Shown one piece after another: positions 18,758 through 27,146 of a DNA stretch of 64,000 nt. The notes beneath the pieces were generated by a model that was not told where the DNA came from, did no database searches, and saw only the letters and a program-made list of their open reading frames with translations. A program made the translations under genes and the position numbers. Source of the DNA: Macrostomum hystrix (lineage: Eukaryota > Platyhelminthes > Macrostomidae); NCBI GenBank assembly GCA_950097015.1, contig CATNEN010000038.1, forward strand, positions 21,595,001 to 21,659,000, written 5' to 3'. Position 1 is the stretch's first letter. Each line of letters starts with the position of its first letter.

Positions 18758-19373
18758 TCATTTTCGCTACTTTCGCCACATGCTGTTTGAACACATTCTC
18801 CAGATCATTTCTTAGCTGGCTCATTTCATCAATGGTATTTAGATTAAGCCTAACTCGCTGCTCATAGAGGTCTTGAATGTTTTTAAACTCATCCTCTGAA
18901 ATGAACTTGTCCTCAATCGCCTTTGAGATGTACCCGATGATAGAGTTTTGAACTGATTTCTCGTTTGTTTGCTTCGCATGTAGATGCTTTAGCTTTTGTC
19001 GTCTGTTCCTTGATAGTACTCCTGTAACTGCTGAAATCAGACCACATGCGGCGCCAGCAACTCCGAGTGGAATGGCGGCGATTGGCGCAGTGATTACAGG
19101 AAGTGTTGAAACAGCAGCTGCTGATCCCGATAGAACAGATACAGATCCAAGAAACATATTAAGGTAATCGAAGACCTTGCACTGGCTATTATAGCGCTTC
19201 AGTTTCTTAGTATTATGATCAATTTGCCGTTCAATATCATCTCGCATCTTTTGAATCTCCACCAATCTGAATTGCTGCGAGTTGCAAGTGAAAGTTGGGT
19301 AAAGGGGTTGTTGTGGGCTTGGGTTGTTTGGAGGCGCACTAGGTTCATATAGAGAGTTAATTTTTTCAGACAT
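18747..19373 (-). CDS. 208-aa putative membrane virion protein with PSAP motif
   Basis: The N-terminus is Pro/Asn-rich and carries PSAP at residues 11-14 (LYEPSAPPNNP) plus LYPTF at 24-28; PSAP is the classic late-domain motif that binds TSG101 of ESCRT-I. Residues 71-120 are two hydrophobic Gly/Ala/Val segments (GSAAAVSTLPVITAPIAAIP), followed by a basic stretch and a coiled-coil C-terminal half. Leader of seven A residues. It may be a membrane-interacting minor virion protein. The PSAP could be fortuitous in a Pro-rich tail. Confidence 0.72.
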   Translation of the reverse strand: MSEKINSLYEPSAPPNNPSPQQPLYPTFTCNSQQFRLVEIQKMRDDIERQIDHNTKKLKRYNSQCKVFDYLNMFLGSVSVLSGSAAAVSTLPVITAPIAAIPLGVAGAACGLISAVTGVLSRNRRQKLKHLHAKQTNEKSVQNSIIGYISKAIEDKFISEDEFKNIQDLYEQRVRLNLNTIDEMSQLRNDLENVFKQHVAKVAKMNKT

Positions 19374-19407
19374 TTTTTTTCAAACAAAAAAAAATTATAT
19401 AAATTTT

Positions 19408-20136
19408 TTATGACCTTTCTCGCAAATCTGTTGCACGCCTTGCCGCCTCCCTTGATGCCTCTTCTGATGGTCCATCAGATACTCTTGCTTCTTCAATGTC
19501 AATGTCTGGCAGATTGTGCAGTCTCTCTAGTCGGCCGAGTCTTCTTTTCGTTTTCCCCCAGTCGTTGTATATCCTATTCAAATACTCAGTGTGTCTTGTT
19601 ACGTTTAGCCCCATGGGTCTTATTGTTTCCTTTGTTTCATTTGCTAGTCTCTGAAGAGTTGTTATATCTGACTCTGCTGCTGTGAGTCGCGAACTCAATC
19701 TATCATGCACAGTGCTTGATCTTAGCATAAAGGCTTCTAAATTTCGAACTTTATTTGAATTTTCTGTTACTCTTTCTTCCACCAAGTTTGCTCGATTATT
19801 AATGGCAGTTCTCAGAGTGGCGATGTCTGATCTTAGAGTGGCGATGTCTGATCTCAGAGTAGGTATCGCTGCAACAAGAGTATCCCGATCATGAACAAAC
19901 TGTACATATAGTATGTCAATCTCTTCCTTCCGCTTTGCTACGCTCAACCGCAGGTCTTCCATGTTTATTTGTCGTTGGTGTGTTGCCCGTTCTAGGGCTT
20001 TCAATCGATCTTTAATGAGTTTGATTTCTGGAATTTTTTCGTCAACATTTATATAACGCCTGTCAAGGTAAGAAACTTGAGCACTAGTGAGTGTGCTTCC
20101 GCGATCCAACGATTCACCTGCAAAATTAATAGACAT
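19408..20136 (-). CDS. 242-aa coiled-coil protein (fibre- or spike-like)
   Basis: Almost entirely heptad-type helix, with three successive copies of TLRSDIA or TLRTAIN (about residues 92-113) and further leucine heptads. No membrane segment, acidic/Arg-rich tail (EEASREAARRATD). Starts at ATG 20136 after TTAAAAA, in line with the other minus-strand structural genes. Elongated trimeric attachment proteins look like this, but a scaffold is equally possible. No family recognised. Confidence 0.7.
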   Translation of the reverse strand: MSINFAGESLDRGSTLTSAQVSYLDRRYINVDEKIPEIKLIKDRLKALERATHQRQINMEDLRLSVAKRKEEIDILYVQFVHDRDTLVAAIPTLRSDIATLRSDIATLRTAINNRANLVEERVTENSNKVRNLEAFMLRSSTVHDRLSSRLTAAESDITTLQRLANETKETIRPMGLNVTRHTEYLNRIYNDWGKTKRRLGRLERLHNLPDIDIEEARVSDGPSEEASREAARRATDLRERS

Positions 20137-20242
20137 TTTTTAATAGAAATTTTAAATTAATTTAAAATACAGTTCTGTTTTCTTTGTTGATCATCACAAA
20201 CTGGTAAGGTTGATTCCACTTGTCATAGCAAAGATTAACGAA

Positions 20243-20962
20243 TTACTCCTGTGAAATCTTTCTGTTGGAGTTTTTTGTTGGATTTACAAAATAGGCAGAC
20301 GCAATGACCTCATTGTAAAATCTTTTTAGCCTGTCCTGTGGAATTGTTGGAAACAGGAGGATCAGATTGCAGCTCCCACGAATTGTTTTGTTCGGGAGCT
20401 CGAACCAGTTCTGGGCAATGTAAATTACGTTACAATTGTTGTGCCGTCCTCTTGTAAAATAGTTTTCTATCTGCTTCTGTGGGCCTGTCATGCAATCATC
20501 AAAGACAATCAAATGTTTTCTCCCCTTTTCTAGCTCATCTGGTTGGGGTAGAAGTTTGGTCTTAGGATCAACCTGCGGATCTCCATAGGTGAACACTTTA
20601 ATGTTCTGCCATTTTTCATTGTCTTTGAGGTACTTTGCATATTCGGCAGCTACAATTTCTGGGTTACTGTGAAGGCTCATTTGGTTATTAAAACATTGAA
20701 TAATGTGTTCTTTGTGCAGTCTGTTTTGAAGTCCAGAGATCAACATTTTATACTCATCTTGATACAGGGTGGGAGAGTAGATGTGCAGAGTGTCATAGTC
20801 GATAAAGCCAGGTCTAAGAAGCATGTTAAAGACTCTGAATGTTTTACCTGAACCTGATGAACCAACAACAATGCATCTGAAGTGACCCGGGATTGACTCA
20901 TGATGAGAAAACTTAATCTGATTACGTGTCCAGTGAGGATTGAAGTCATTTGAAAATTCCAT
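20243..20962 (-). CDS. FtsK/HerA-like genome-packaging ATPase
   Basis: 239 aa from ATG 20962 (leader GAAAA); an upstream in-frame ATG at 21001 would add 13 low-complexity residues. Walker A GSSGSGKT (residues 34-41), Walker B HLIVFDDC and a downstream sensor-like NVIYIAQNWF identify the A32-type packaging ATPase shared by Polintons, virophages and large DNA viruses. It would pump the genome into the capsid. Confidence 0.95.
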   Translation of the reverse strand: MEFSNDFNPHWTRNQIKFSHHESIPGHFRCIVVGSSGSGKTFRVFNMLLRPGFIDYDTLHIYSPTLYQDEYKMLISGLQNRLHKEHIIQCFNNQMSLHSNPEIVAAEYAKYLKDNEKWQNIKVFTYGDPQVDPKTKLLPQPDELEKGRKHLIVFDDCMTGPQKQIENYFTRGRHNNCNVIYIAQNWFELPNKTIRGSCNLILLFPTIPQDRLKRFYNEVIASAYFVNPTKNSNRKISQE

Positions 20963-21009
20963 TTTTCTATGATGAAAAAAAATTAAAAAAAAGTAAATCA
21001 TTTATAAGA

Positions 21010-21131
21010 TGTGTCTTTTTGGGACTTAGATGTGTCTATTTGGGACTTAGATGTGTCTTTTTGGGACTTAGATGTGTCTTTCTGGGACTTAGATGTGTCT
21101 TTTTGGGACTTAGATGTGTCTTTTTGGGACT
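21010..21131. repeat. 22-bp tandem repeat, about 6 copies, upstream of the ATPase gene
   Basis: Units of 22 bp (GGGACTTAGATGTGTCTTTT) between the ATPase start and the end of the 133-aa gene. This is the presumed promoter region of the ATPase, so the repeats might bind a regulator. Confidence 0.93.
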
Positions 21132-21174
21132 AGTCTTGTACCCTTACATGTCTTGTACCCTCGAAAAGTACCCT

Positions 21175-21576
21175 TTAGTCAAATTTGAAACCACTTCCTT
21201 TTTTAATGCTAGCTATGCTAGCTCTCATCTTCTCGTAGATTGCGGGGTCCACACTGTCTGGATTCGGGGCCAGCGGAGCCAATGGTGCCAATGGGGCCAA
21301 GGGTGGCTGAATATCTTGTGTTACAGTATCCTTTATCTTTTTAGCCGCAGTGACAACGCTTCCCACTGATTCAGCCACGTTCTTAATATTATCTTTGTTC
21401 TCACTAATGACTTTAAAGACCCGAGCACCCTGTGCAATCATGTCAGCAAGACCATTCCCGGAGCGTTCTTTCCTCGGATAGTGGCCTGCTGGGAAAAGTC
21501 CGGATCCACGCTTAATTAGATTAAGTTCCTCCTTGTCATAGTATTTGTCCACGTCTTTTTCGAAAATAATCAGCAT
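21175..21576 (-). CDS. 133-aa Polinton protein with LAP repeats and GSG motifs
   Basis: Begins MLIIFEKDVDKYYDKEE. Contains KRGSG (residues 23-27) and a matching KKGSG near the C-terminus, an amphipathic alanine-rich helix and four LAP tripeptides (about 91-102). Paired Gly-Ser-Gly sites in a small virion protein might be cleavage sites for the element's adenain-like protease, though they do not exactly match the adenovirus consensus. Leader ATAAAA. Likely a minor virion protein; not further identified. Confidence 0.7.
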   Translation of the reverse strand: MLIIFEKDVDKYYDKEELNLIKRGSGLFPAGHYPRKERSGNGLADMIAQGARVFKVISENKDNIKNVAESVGSVVTAAKKIKDTVTQDIQPPLAPLAPLAPLAPNPDSVDPAIYEKMRASIASIKKGSGFKFD

Positions 21577-21593
21577 TTTTATTAGGGAAGAAA

Positions 21594-22787
21594 TTATTTT
21601 TTGTTAAAACGTGAAAGCAGAAGCTCTCTTGCCCGTTTGTCGATATACTTCTTTTCCATCATTTTGTCCAGGATGTTGACAAATTCTTTTCTATTTTCGT
21701 CTCTCATGCCAGTCTTTGCAGCTCCAAGAAGAACAGCCACTCGCTTATAGATGTCAGAAATTCCTGTTCCAGATTTGGATCCTGTTCCAGGTGGGGTTGG
21801 CTGTTGTTGAAATGGGCTTTCAAATGACTGGTCAGTTCCGGATGAAGCTGAAGTGTCAGGTAGGGGTGTGTGCTGGGGTGTGAAAACTTTTTGCTTGATT
21901 CTATTCATTCGGTCTGGGGCGAATTGCTCCAAGTGATGCCACTCTGTTGGGTATTGTTCCTTATATTGAGCTACTTTCATGGGGTCGGACTGCTCGAGTT
22001 GACTCAGCACTTGTTCTTCTGTAAAATGTTGCTGTTGTTGTGGTGGTTGTTCTGGTGATTCGGGTTGTTGTTGTGGTGGTTGCTGTTCTAGATATTTTAT
22101 GGCATCTTCTTGATCTGGCAAACCGAACCATTGTTTAAAATGCTTGTACTTTTTGAATCTAGTCAGGATGACACTTTTGTCATGCATTATTTTCAGAACT
22201 TGTGGGACCTTTAGTATTTCTATATCTCTAGCAAGAGCAAAACTCACTAGATCTCTATAGTTCTTTAGCTGCTTGTCCGAAATTTTCTCTTGGTTCTTAG
22301 TCATAAAATTCAGTAAGGTTTCTGTGTAAATTATTATCTTAGTTTCTGAGCCTTTGACAACAGAAATATGGTTCTTGTTTATGTCGATATAATATTCCAC
22401 TGGTTCATTATAAATGTTTTTTCTCCACATACTTATTCCAAATACATATTTCCCATCATGTTCTACACGTTCTACTGGTCCAAAAATGTTATCCGTTACT
22501 TTTAGTGATTGTGATTGATGCGATTCTGCAGATTGCTGTATCTGCGGTGCTTCTGGAATTTTGTCCAAAGCCTTTTGCACCTGGGTTTCCTGTATGTCGT
22601 CAATAGTTTCTTTGACTTGATCAATATTTTTCTTAGCTTCTCCATACCCGGGTTTATGAAACTCTGTGGCTGCTTGGACAAACTCATTGTAGGATTGTTG
22701 CTCCTTATTGATTAGCCCGGTAACTCTCTTTTCTGCTTGTGCTAGCTTCTCCAATTCAGATATTTGGTGCGCATTTTTTCGCTTCAT
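21594..22787 (-). CDS. 397-aa Polinton structural-type protein of unknown function
   Basis: N-terminal coiled coil (about 1-80), a folded central region (about 95-230, with YVFGISMWRKNIY), a Pro/Gln-rich linker (QQPPQQQPESPEQPPQQQQ) and a conserved-looking C-terminal helical domain (GISDIYKRVAVLLGAAKTG). It is divergent from the capsid gene with a 32-bp gap, leader ATAAAAA. Its place next to the capsid gene suggests a virion or assembly role. Family not recognised from motifs. Confidence 0.75.
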   Translation of the reverse strand: MKRKNAHQISELEKLAQAEKRVTGLINKEQQSYNEFVQAATEFHKPGYGEAKKNIDQVKETIDDIQETQVQKALDKIPEAPQIQQSAESHQSQSLKVTDNIFGPVERVEHDGKYVFGISMWRKNIYNEPVEYYIDINKNHISVVKGSETKIIIYTETLLNFMTKNQEKISDKQLKNYRDLVSFALARDIEILKVPQVLKIMHDKSVILTRFKKYKHFKQWFGLPDQEDAIKYLEQQPPQQQPESPEQPPQQQQHFTEEQVLSQLEQSDPMKVAQYKEQYPTEWHHLEQFAPDRMNRIKQKVFTPQHTPLPDTSASSGTDQSFESPFQQQPTPPGTGSKSGTGISDIYKRVAVLLGAAKTGMRDENRKEFVNILDKMMEKKYIDKRARELLLSRFNKK

Positions 22788-22819
22788 TTTTTATTATATT
22801 TTTTTTTAGTTTAAAAAAA

Positions 22820-24106
22820 ATGAACGACCCACTGACACCAGTTTTCTACAAAATTAACAAGCCTATTTTGAGTGATGATAGCACAATCAAAGCGACTCAA
22901 GTAAGAGTTCCCAGTCAGGAAAATCAGAATGAAACTAATATTGGTCCTGGTCAAACACTGACATTCACCTACAATGGATGTTCGTCTCTGGTTAGTGTGC
23001 ACAGTCTTAAGAGCGGCTTCCATATGACATTTCAATTCAAGACAAAGGGAGGTGCGGATGCAGCTCATGCTAACGTTGACAAGCATGATGCAGATGTGGC
23101 TCTGATTAGTAACTTTTGGGCGTACATGTTCAAGGAGTTTAGTGTATCGAATGGGAGCACAGAGTTGGAGCGAATCGCCAACTTTGGAATTGTCTATGAC
23201 GCTCATTGTTTGATCGAGAATCCAGATTTTATTCAGTTGGGGAGTGGTGCAGGTTTCATTGCAGATGAAAAAGAAGGAGGTATCAATGACAGTGGCTATA
23301 AAAAGAGGAAGAAGAGATACAACTATGCATTGCAAGGTGCTGATGATGCTGCTAAGAACCCGCTGTATCGGTCTGTTGATGTATTCGTACCACTGAGATT
23401 CATGAGTGGATTCTGTAATACATTTAATCGACTGACTAGTAACTTCAGCTACACCTTTAAGATGACTAGAGATGATCGCAGTAGAGTGTTGTGGACTGGG
23501 GCGGACCACACTGGGATGGAAGTGAAGCTAACCGGAATCGAGCTGTATTTGGAAGTCATTGAGCCAAAGACCGCACTAAAAGCAGATTATCTCAAGGCAA
23601 TAGAGAAGGACATTGATGTCGCCTACACGGCCTACATGTGTCGAGATGAGCGAAACGAAACCAGAACAAACATCTGCATTAAAGAGGGATCATGCAGCAA
23701 TCCAAGGTATATTATTATTAACCTGAGAAACCCAAATAACATTATACGCTACATGCATGGAGACGTGCGGTCCATTCAGCATGAAATCAGTGATAATCTT
23801 TACCCTGCACTGCCACAAAATGGAAATTTCAGTCAGAACAAGATTAGCAAATTTTACAGCGAGTTGGTCGACTTGGCTGTGAAAGAGAACAATGGAATTG
23901 CTATCACTGCTCTTCAATATGGAACTCTTTATCCGATGTTTGGCGCTGATGTGTCTGCCAGACAAATGCCTACTGATAACAGCCCTGTGAATATCGTGAC
24001 TAACATTGAGAGGACTGCCGCAACTGCTGTTGACCTGTACATTATCTATGCGTTCGAGAGGAAGGTGAAGCTTAACATGATCAACAATTCATCCAGTAAA
24101 GTTTAA
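22820..24106 (+). CDS. Major capsid protein (double jelly-roll)
   Basis: 428 aa from ATG 22820 (leader TTAAAAAAA); the upstream in-frame extension is low-complexity. Size, position next to the penton gene and motifs (FSVSNGSTELERIANFGIVY; VPLRFMSGFCNTFNRL; a YIIYAFERK C-terminal strand) fit the Polinton double jelly-roll capsid protein, the hexon-like building block of an icosahedral virion. The frame is unbroken. Confidence 0.9.
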   Translation: MNDPLTPVFYKINKPILSDDSTIKATQVRVPSQENQNETNIGPGQTLTFTYNGCSSLVSVHSLKSGFHMTFQFKTKGGADAAHANVDKHDADVALISNFWAYMFKEFSVSNGSTELERIANFGIVYDAHCLIENPDFIQLGSGAGFIADEKEGGINDSGYKKRKKRYNYALQGADDAAKNPLYRSVDVFVPLRFMSGFCNTFNRLTSNFSYTFKMTRDDRSRVLWTGADHTGMEVKLTGIELYLEVIEPKTALKADYLKAIEKDIDVAYTAYMCRDERNETRTNICIKEGSCSNPRYIIINLRNPNNIIRYMHGDVRSIQHEISDNLYPALPQNGNFSQNKISKFYSELVDLAVKENNGIAITALQYGTLYPMFGADVSARQMPTDNSPVNIVTNIERTAATAVDLYIIYAFERKVKLNMINNSSSKV

Positions 24107-24131
24107 ATTTTTTTTTTTCGGGGCTAAAAAA

Positions 24132-24947
24132 ATGGAAGCGATTGCTGAAAGACTAAATAATATTATTTCTCACTCTAAGGAGAGCATTCCTATTACAATA
24201 GCTGGGCGAATTAATGACTCAAACGGGATATTTGTTGAAAAATTAGAGCAGGCGATTCGCCTGGATCCAAGTGCTAATTACCATGTATATCTTAACGACT
24301 TCACTGGTTGGTCAAACGTTCCCAATGTGACGGCAGCAAATAATAAGTTTCATTACAAATGGAAAGGTGTAGCAGCAGCAGAAGCTGTGGTATTCCCTGT
24401 GAGCACGCAAAGTGTGGATACCTACAATTACTTTCTAGAAAGTGTTTTTACTAAAAGAGGCCATTTTAAGACACCCAATGCGAGTAAGCCAGAGCAGAAA
24501 CTGTTCCCTGTCAAACTATCCTATGATCTCACTGTAATGAGAGTGGTCATGCAAGTTCACAAAGATGCTGAGGTTGAATTTAAAGATGACACTTGGTATA
24601 GGGAATTGGGATTCGAGAAGAAAGTGTATAAGGCAGAATCCGGGGAAAGCGGCTTGTTCTTAGCACCCAATATCGCAGACATTGTAAAGGGTTTGAATAT
24701 TCTAATCAGAAGTAATCTCAGTCTTGATTGGGTGTTTAAGGGAAAGCGAACGAATATTTTGTACAACATCTCAAACTCTGTTGCTGGAGGACAGATGCTG
24801 GTAGAGAAACCAAATCCAGTGAAAAGAGTTGTGCTAAGTAATAAGGAGATTCACGAGATTGTGCTGCAGTTTGAGACGGAAGATGGTGTTGGCGTTGATT
24901 TCAACGGTGAAGAGTTTGTATTGACGTTGGTCATTGAGAGAATGTAA
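24132..24947 (+). CDS. Minor capsid (penton) protein, single jelly-roll
   Basis: 271 aa, starting 25 bp after the capsid stop (leader CTAAAAAA). Beta-rich, Polinton penton-sized, with late strands FETEDGVGVDF and FVLTLVIERM. Occupies the vertex of the capsid. Its stop codon (24945-24947) abuts the right terminal repeat exactly. Confidence 0.85.
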   Translation: MEAIAERLNNIISHSKESIPITIAGRINDSNGIFVEKLEQAIRLDPSANYHVYLNDFTGWSNVPNVTAANNKFHYKWKGVAAAEAVVFPVSTQSVDTYNYFLESVFTKRGHFKTPNASKPEQKLFPVKLSYDLTVMRVVMQVHKDAEVEFKDDTWYRELGFEKKVYKAESGESGLFLAPNIADIVKGLNILIRSNLSLDWVFKGKRTNILYNISNSVAGGQMLVEKPNPVKRVVLSNKEIHEIVLQFETEDGVGVDFNGEEFVLTLVIERM

Positions 24948-25179
24948 GCTGCTTAATGATTTCTGCAAAGTTATAGTAGCTGTCATAGTCCTTTATGGTT
25001 ACTCCATACTTATGAAACCAGTGTCTTTAGAGAGCTAGATTAATATTAGGGACGTTGATATCGACGTTGGGCCAATATTTTCTCATGTACTCGCTGCATT
25101 CTTGTTTGCATCGGTATTTACTCTTGTAATTAGGCTCATGACTTTTGTAATAAGATCCTGGAGAGACGATTGGGAGCAT
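24948..25179 (-). pseudogene. Second copy of the 78-aa TIR gene, with a nonsense codon
   Basis: The inverse copy starts at ATG 25179. A CAA codon of the left copy is TAA here (about 25032-25030), ending the product after about 49 residues. The terminal codons also differ because the repeat stops before the left copy's stop codon. Confidence 0.75.
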
Positions 25180-25553
25180 TTTTAATGAGAATTAAATTTT
25201 TTTTCGGAGGATGAGCACCCTAAGTTTGGGGTCTTGAGTTTGGGGATTGGGATTTTAGTGCTAATTTGATTGTCTTGGCACGCTTTTTGCAGGTTCACTA
25301 TTTTGGGCATGATCTCTTAGGGAGTGGTTTGTGCATTATGGAGGCTGCGATAATTTTTTTTGTCCCAGATATGCAACTCACAAACTGATGAGGGATGTTA
25401 AAAGTAGAGAATTTAGAATATAGAGACGGAGTTTTTTAGAGAGAGGCGGGGACCCTTTTTTCCTGATCTCTTCGGGAATAATAAAAGTAATGGTTTGTGG
25501 ATAATGGAGGCTGCGATTATTTTTGTCCTAGAAGCCCCCTCATGCATACTACT
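24948..25553 (-). repeat. Polinton right terminal inverted repeat
   Basis: About 606 bp, the inverse of the left arm with a few substitutions and one fewer subrepeat. Its inner boundary falls on the base directly after the penton stop codon (TAA 24945-24947). The outer end reads GCATACTACT before the TTTTGC duplication. Confidence 0.93.
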
Positions 25554-25559
25554 TTTTGC
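25554..25559. repeat. Polinton target-site duplication, right (TTTTGC)
   Basis: Identical to 10202-10207, directly after the element's last base. Confidence 0.95.
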
Positions 25560-25582
25560 GGATCCATATTCTGAATCCGTAT

Positions 25583-26105
25583 TGTGGCATTCCACCTGAA
25601 GGTAAAGTTAGGTTGCTCTTGTCTTTTGAATTTGTTGTGACGCAGCCCTCACCTCTGTCCTATCATTTTCATCTCTTTCTCATTCCCTGCCCCGCCAGTC
25701 AGCTAGCGTGCCCCCCACCCCAGTTCATATGTATCGATCGCCCCAGCCTACCCCTAATTGTTGAATGTACATCTCACCCGCCTTGCGCGCTCTCTTACCC
25801 CACCCCCTGTTTGCTTTGTCGCTAAAGCCCGGAGTTCTGTGGTGCCAACCTAGCTATATAGTTGTGCCCAGTTAATTAGAGCCTGCTAACCTCGTCTGCC
25901 CACCTGTTACGAGACTGTCTATTTTAGTGCAAACAAAACCGACCGGCTACTAACTGTTGCATCAGCCGAGATACTGTTATTCTGTTGTTGTTTCTCTGTC
26001 ATTCCTCCGGACGCGGGTCGAGCGGCGCTTTTCTGGGGACCTGGGGAGTCGCAGCTTACCCAACCTAGCTGTAGGCCTACCTGCACATTTAGTGAACCAC
26101 AACAA
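25583..26105 (+). repeat. Gypsy 5' LTR (probable limits)
   Basis: Likely starts TGTGGCATTCC and ends near ACAACA, directly before a TGG-starting primer-binding site. A TATATA-type box lies at about 25854. The start is uncertain because no 3' LTR remains for comparison. Confidence 0.55.
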
Positions 26106-26106
26106 C

Positions 26107-26124
26107 TGGTGCCGTGACCAGGAT
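26107..26124 (+). other. Putative tRNA primer-binding site
   Basis: TGGTGCCGTGACCAGG follows the LTR end by a few bases; the TGG start is typical of primer-binding sites. The matching tRNA is not determined. Confidence 0.55.
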
Positions 26125-26213
26125 TTCAGTTAGTGTCGCCCCGTGTCGAGATTCTGTCTTCGTCTAGTCCGTTTGGTACATTAACTCTATTAGTTACTTA
26201 GAAGTACGTTATC

Positions 26214-27146
26214 ATGGCTTTAGACAATCTGATCGATGCCCTGACGGCAAGGATCCAGGAGCAGCTGCATGTTGCCCAGCGTGTTCCCCGTCCTAACAAG
26301 TATGTCCCAACTCAGGACTTTGCCCTGTGGAGGCAGCAATTTGACACTTATTGTGAGGCCGCCCGGATCCCCGAGGATCAGCGGAAGCAAAACTTGCTCG
26401 ATTTGCTTGACTTTGGCACGGCATTTAAGGCAGTGGCCAACCTCGAGCTAGACGAAGATTTAGAGTACGATGACTTCGTTGCTCAGCTCGAGGCTCGCTT
26501 TACTCAGAATCGCACAGCCCAGGACTACAAGACAGAGTTTCAGGGCAGGAATCAGGGAGATGGGGAAGCTCTGGAGGATTACGCTGACGCTCTCAGAGAG
26601 CTCATGCGCAAGTCTTATCCAACCCAACGCGTCGAACAGAGAGATGAGCTGGCGAAGGACCGATTTTTGAAGGGCATCCGGGTTCCAGAGAGGGTGCTTG
26701 AAAATGTCTTGCTGCAGGACCCCGGCACGCTGCAGGCTGCTGTCCAGCGTGTGCGCCAGACCCTGGCTTCAATGAAACTGCTGGACGGAAAGCGCTCTGT
26801 CCACGCTGTGAACAGTCAGGCAGAGAGCCAAGTAGCTAGCATGGCTGCTGAGATTGCTGGCTTGAAGGAGGAGCTTGCGCAGCTGAAGCGGGGAGGGGCA
26901 TTGACCCAAACAGCTCAGTCGGACCCGCCGCCGAGACAAGCCGCAGCTGCTCGCACCGACAGGTCGTGCGGTCGGTGCCTTCAGTCGGGACACTCGACTG
27001 CGGAATGCAGAAACTCGGTGGTTTGCCTCGCCTGCGGTCAGTCAGGTCACACTCGCGCCCGGTGCCAGGGTCGTCAGGCTGGACCGGTGCAGGGAAACGG
27101 GATGAGGGCCCGGCCGGGCCAGCGTCCTGGGCCCTACCGACAGTAA
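26214..27146 (+). CDS. gag: Gypsy Gag protein
   Basis: 310 aa, intact. Helical capsid-like region (about 30-180), a Glu/Gln-rich coiled coil (about 200-225), then two CCHC zinc knuckles (CGRCLQSGHSTAEC and CLACGQSGHTRARC) for RNA binding. Starts in good context (ATCATGGCT). The pol frame overlaps its end in the -1 frame, as expected for translation by frameshifting. Confidence 0.93.
   Translation: MALDNLIDALTARIQEQLHVAQRVPRPNKYVPTQDFALWRQQFDTYCEAARIPEDQRKQNLLDLLDFGTAFKAVANLELDEDLEYDDFVAQLEARFTQNRTAQDYKTEFQGRNQGDGEALEDYADALRELMRKSYPTQRVEQRDELAKDRFLKGIRVPERVLENVLLQDPGTLQAAVQRVRQTLASMKLLDGKRSVHAVNSQAESQVASMAAEIAGLKEELAQLKRGGALTQTAQSDPPPRQAAAARTDRSCGRCLQSGHSTAECRNSVVCLACGQSGHTRARCQGRQAGPVQGNGMRARPGQRPGPYRQ

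Larger units (their letters stand above)
10208..25553. mobile_element. Complete Polinton/Maverick element (15,346 bp)
   Basis: Bounded by terminal inverted repeats starting AGTAGTATGC and by a perfect 6-bp duplication (TTTTGC). Plus-strand genes: 78-aa TIR protein, HTH protein, integrase, 143-aa hydrophobic protein, DNA polymerase B, cysteine protease, major capsid protein, penton. Minus-strand genes: PLA2-like protein, 208-aa membrane protein, 242-aa coiled coil, packaging ATPase, 133-aa and 397-aa proteins. None of the core frames is interrupted, so the copy is young or under selection. Polintons are virus-like DNA transposons thought to replicate by protein priming and to be able to form virions; activity of this copy is inference. 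Confidence 0.97.

Noticed and set aside
22739-22819. Upstream extension of the capsid gene
   Set aside because: It overlaps the divergent 397-aa gene, has no ATG and is low-complexity; ATG 22820 has the usual leader.
22811-23509. 232-residue minus-strand frame opposite the capsid gene
   Set aside because: A shadow of the capsid coding sequence without motifs or leader.
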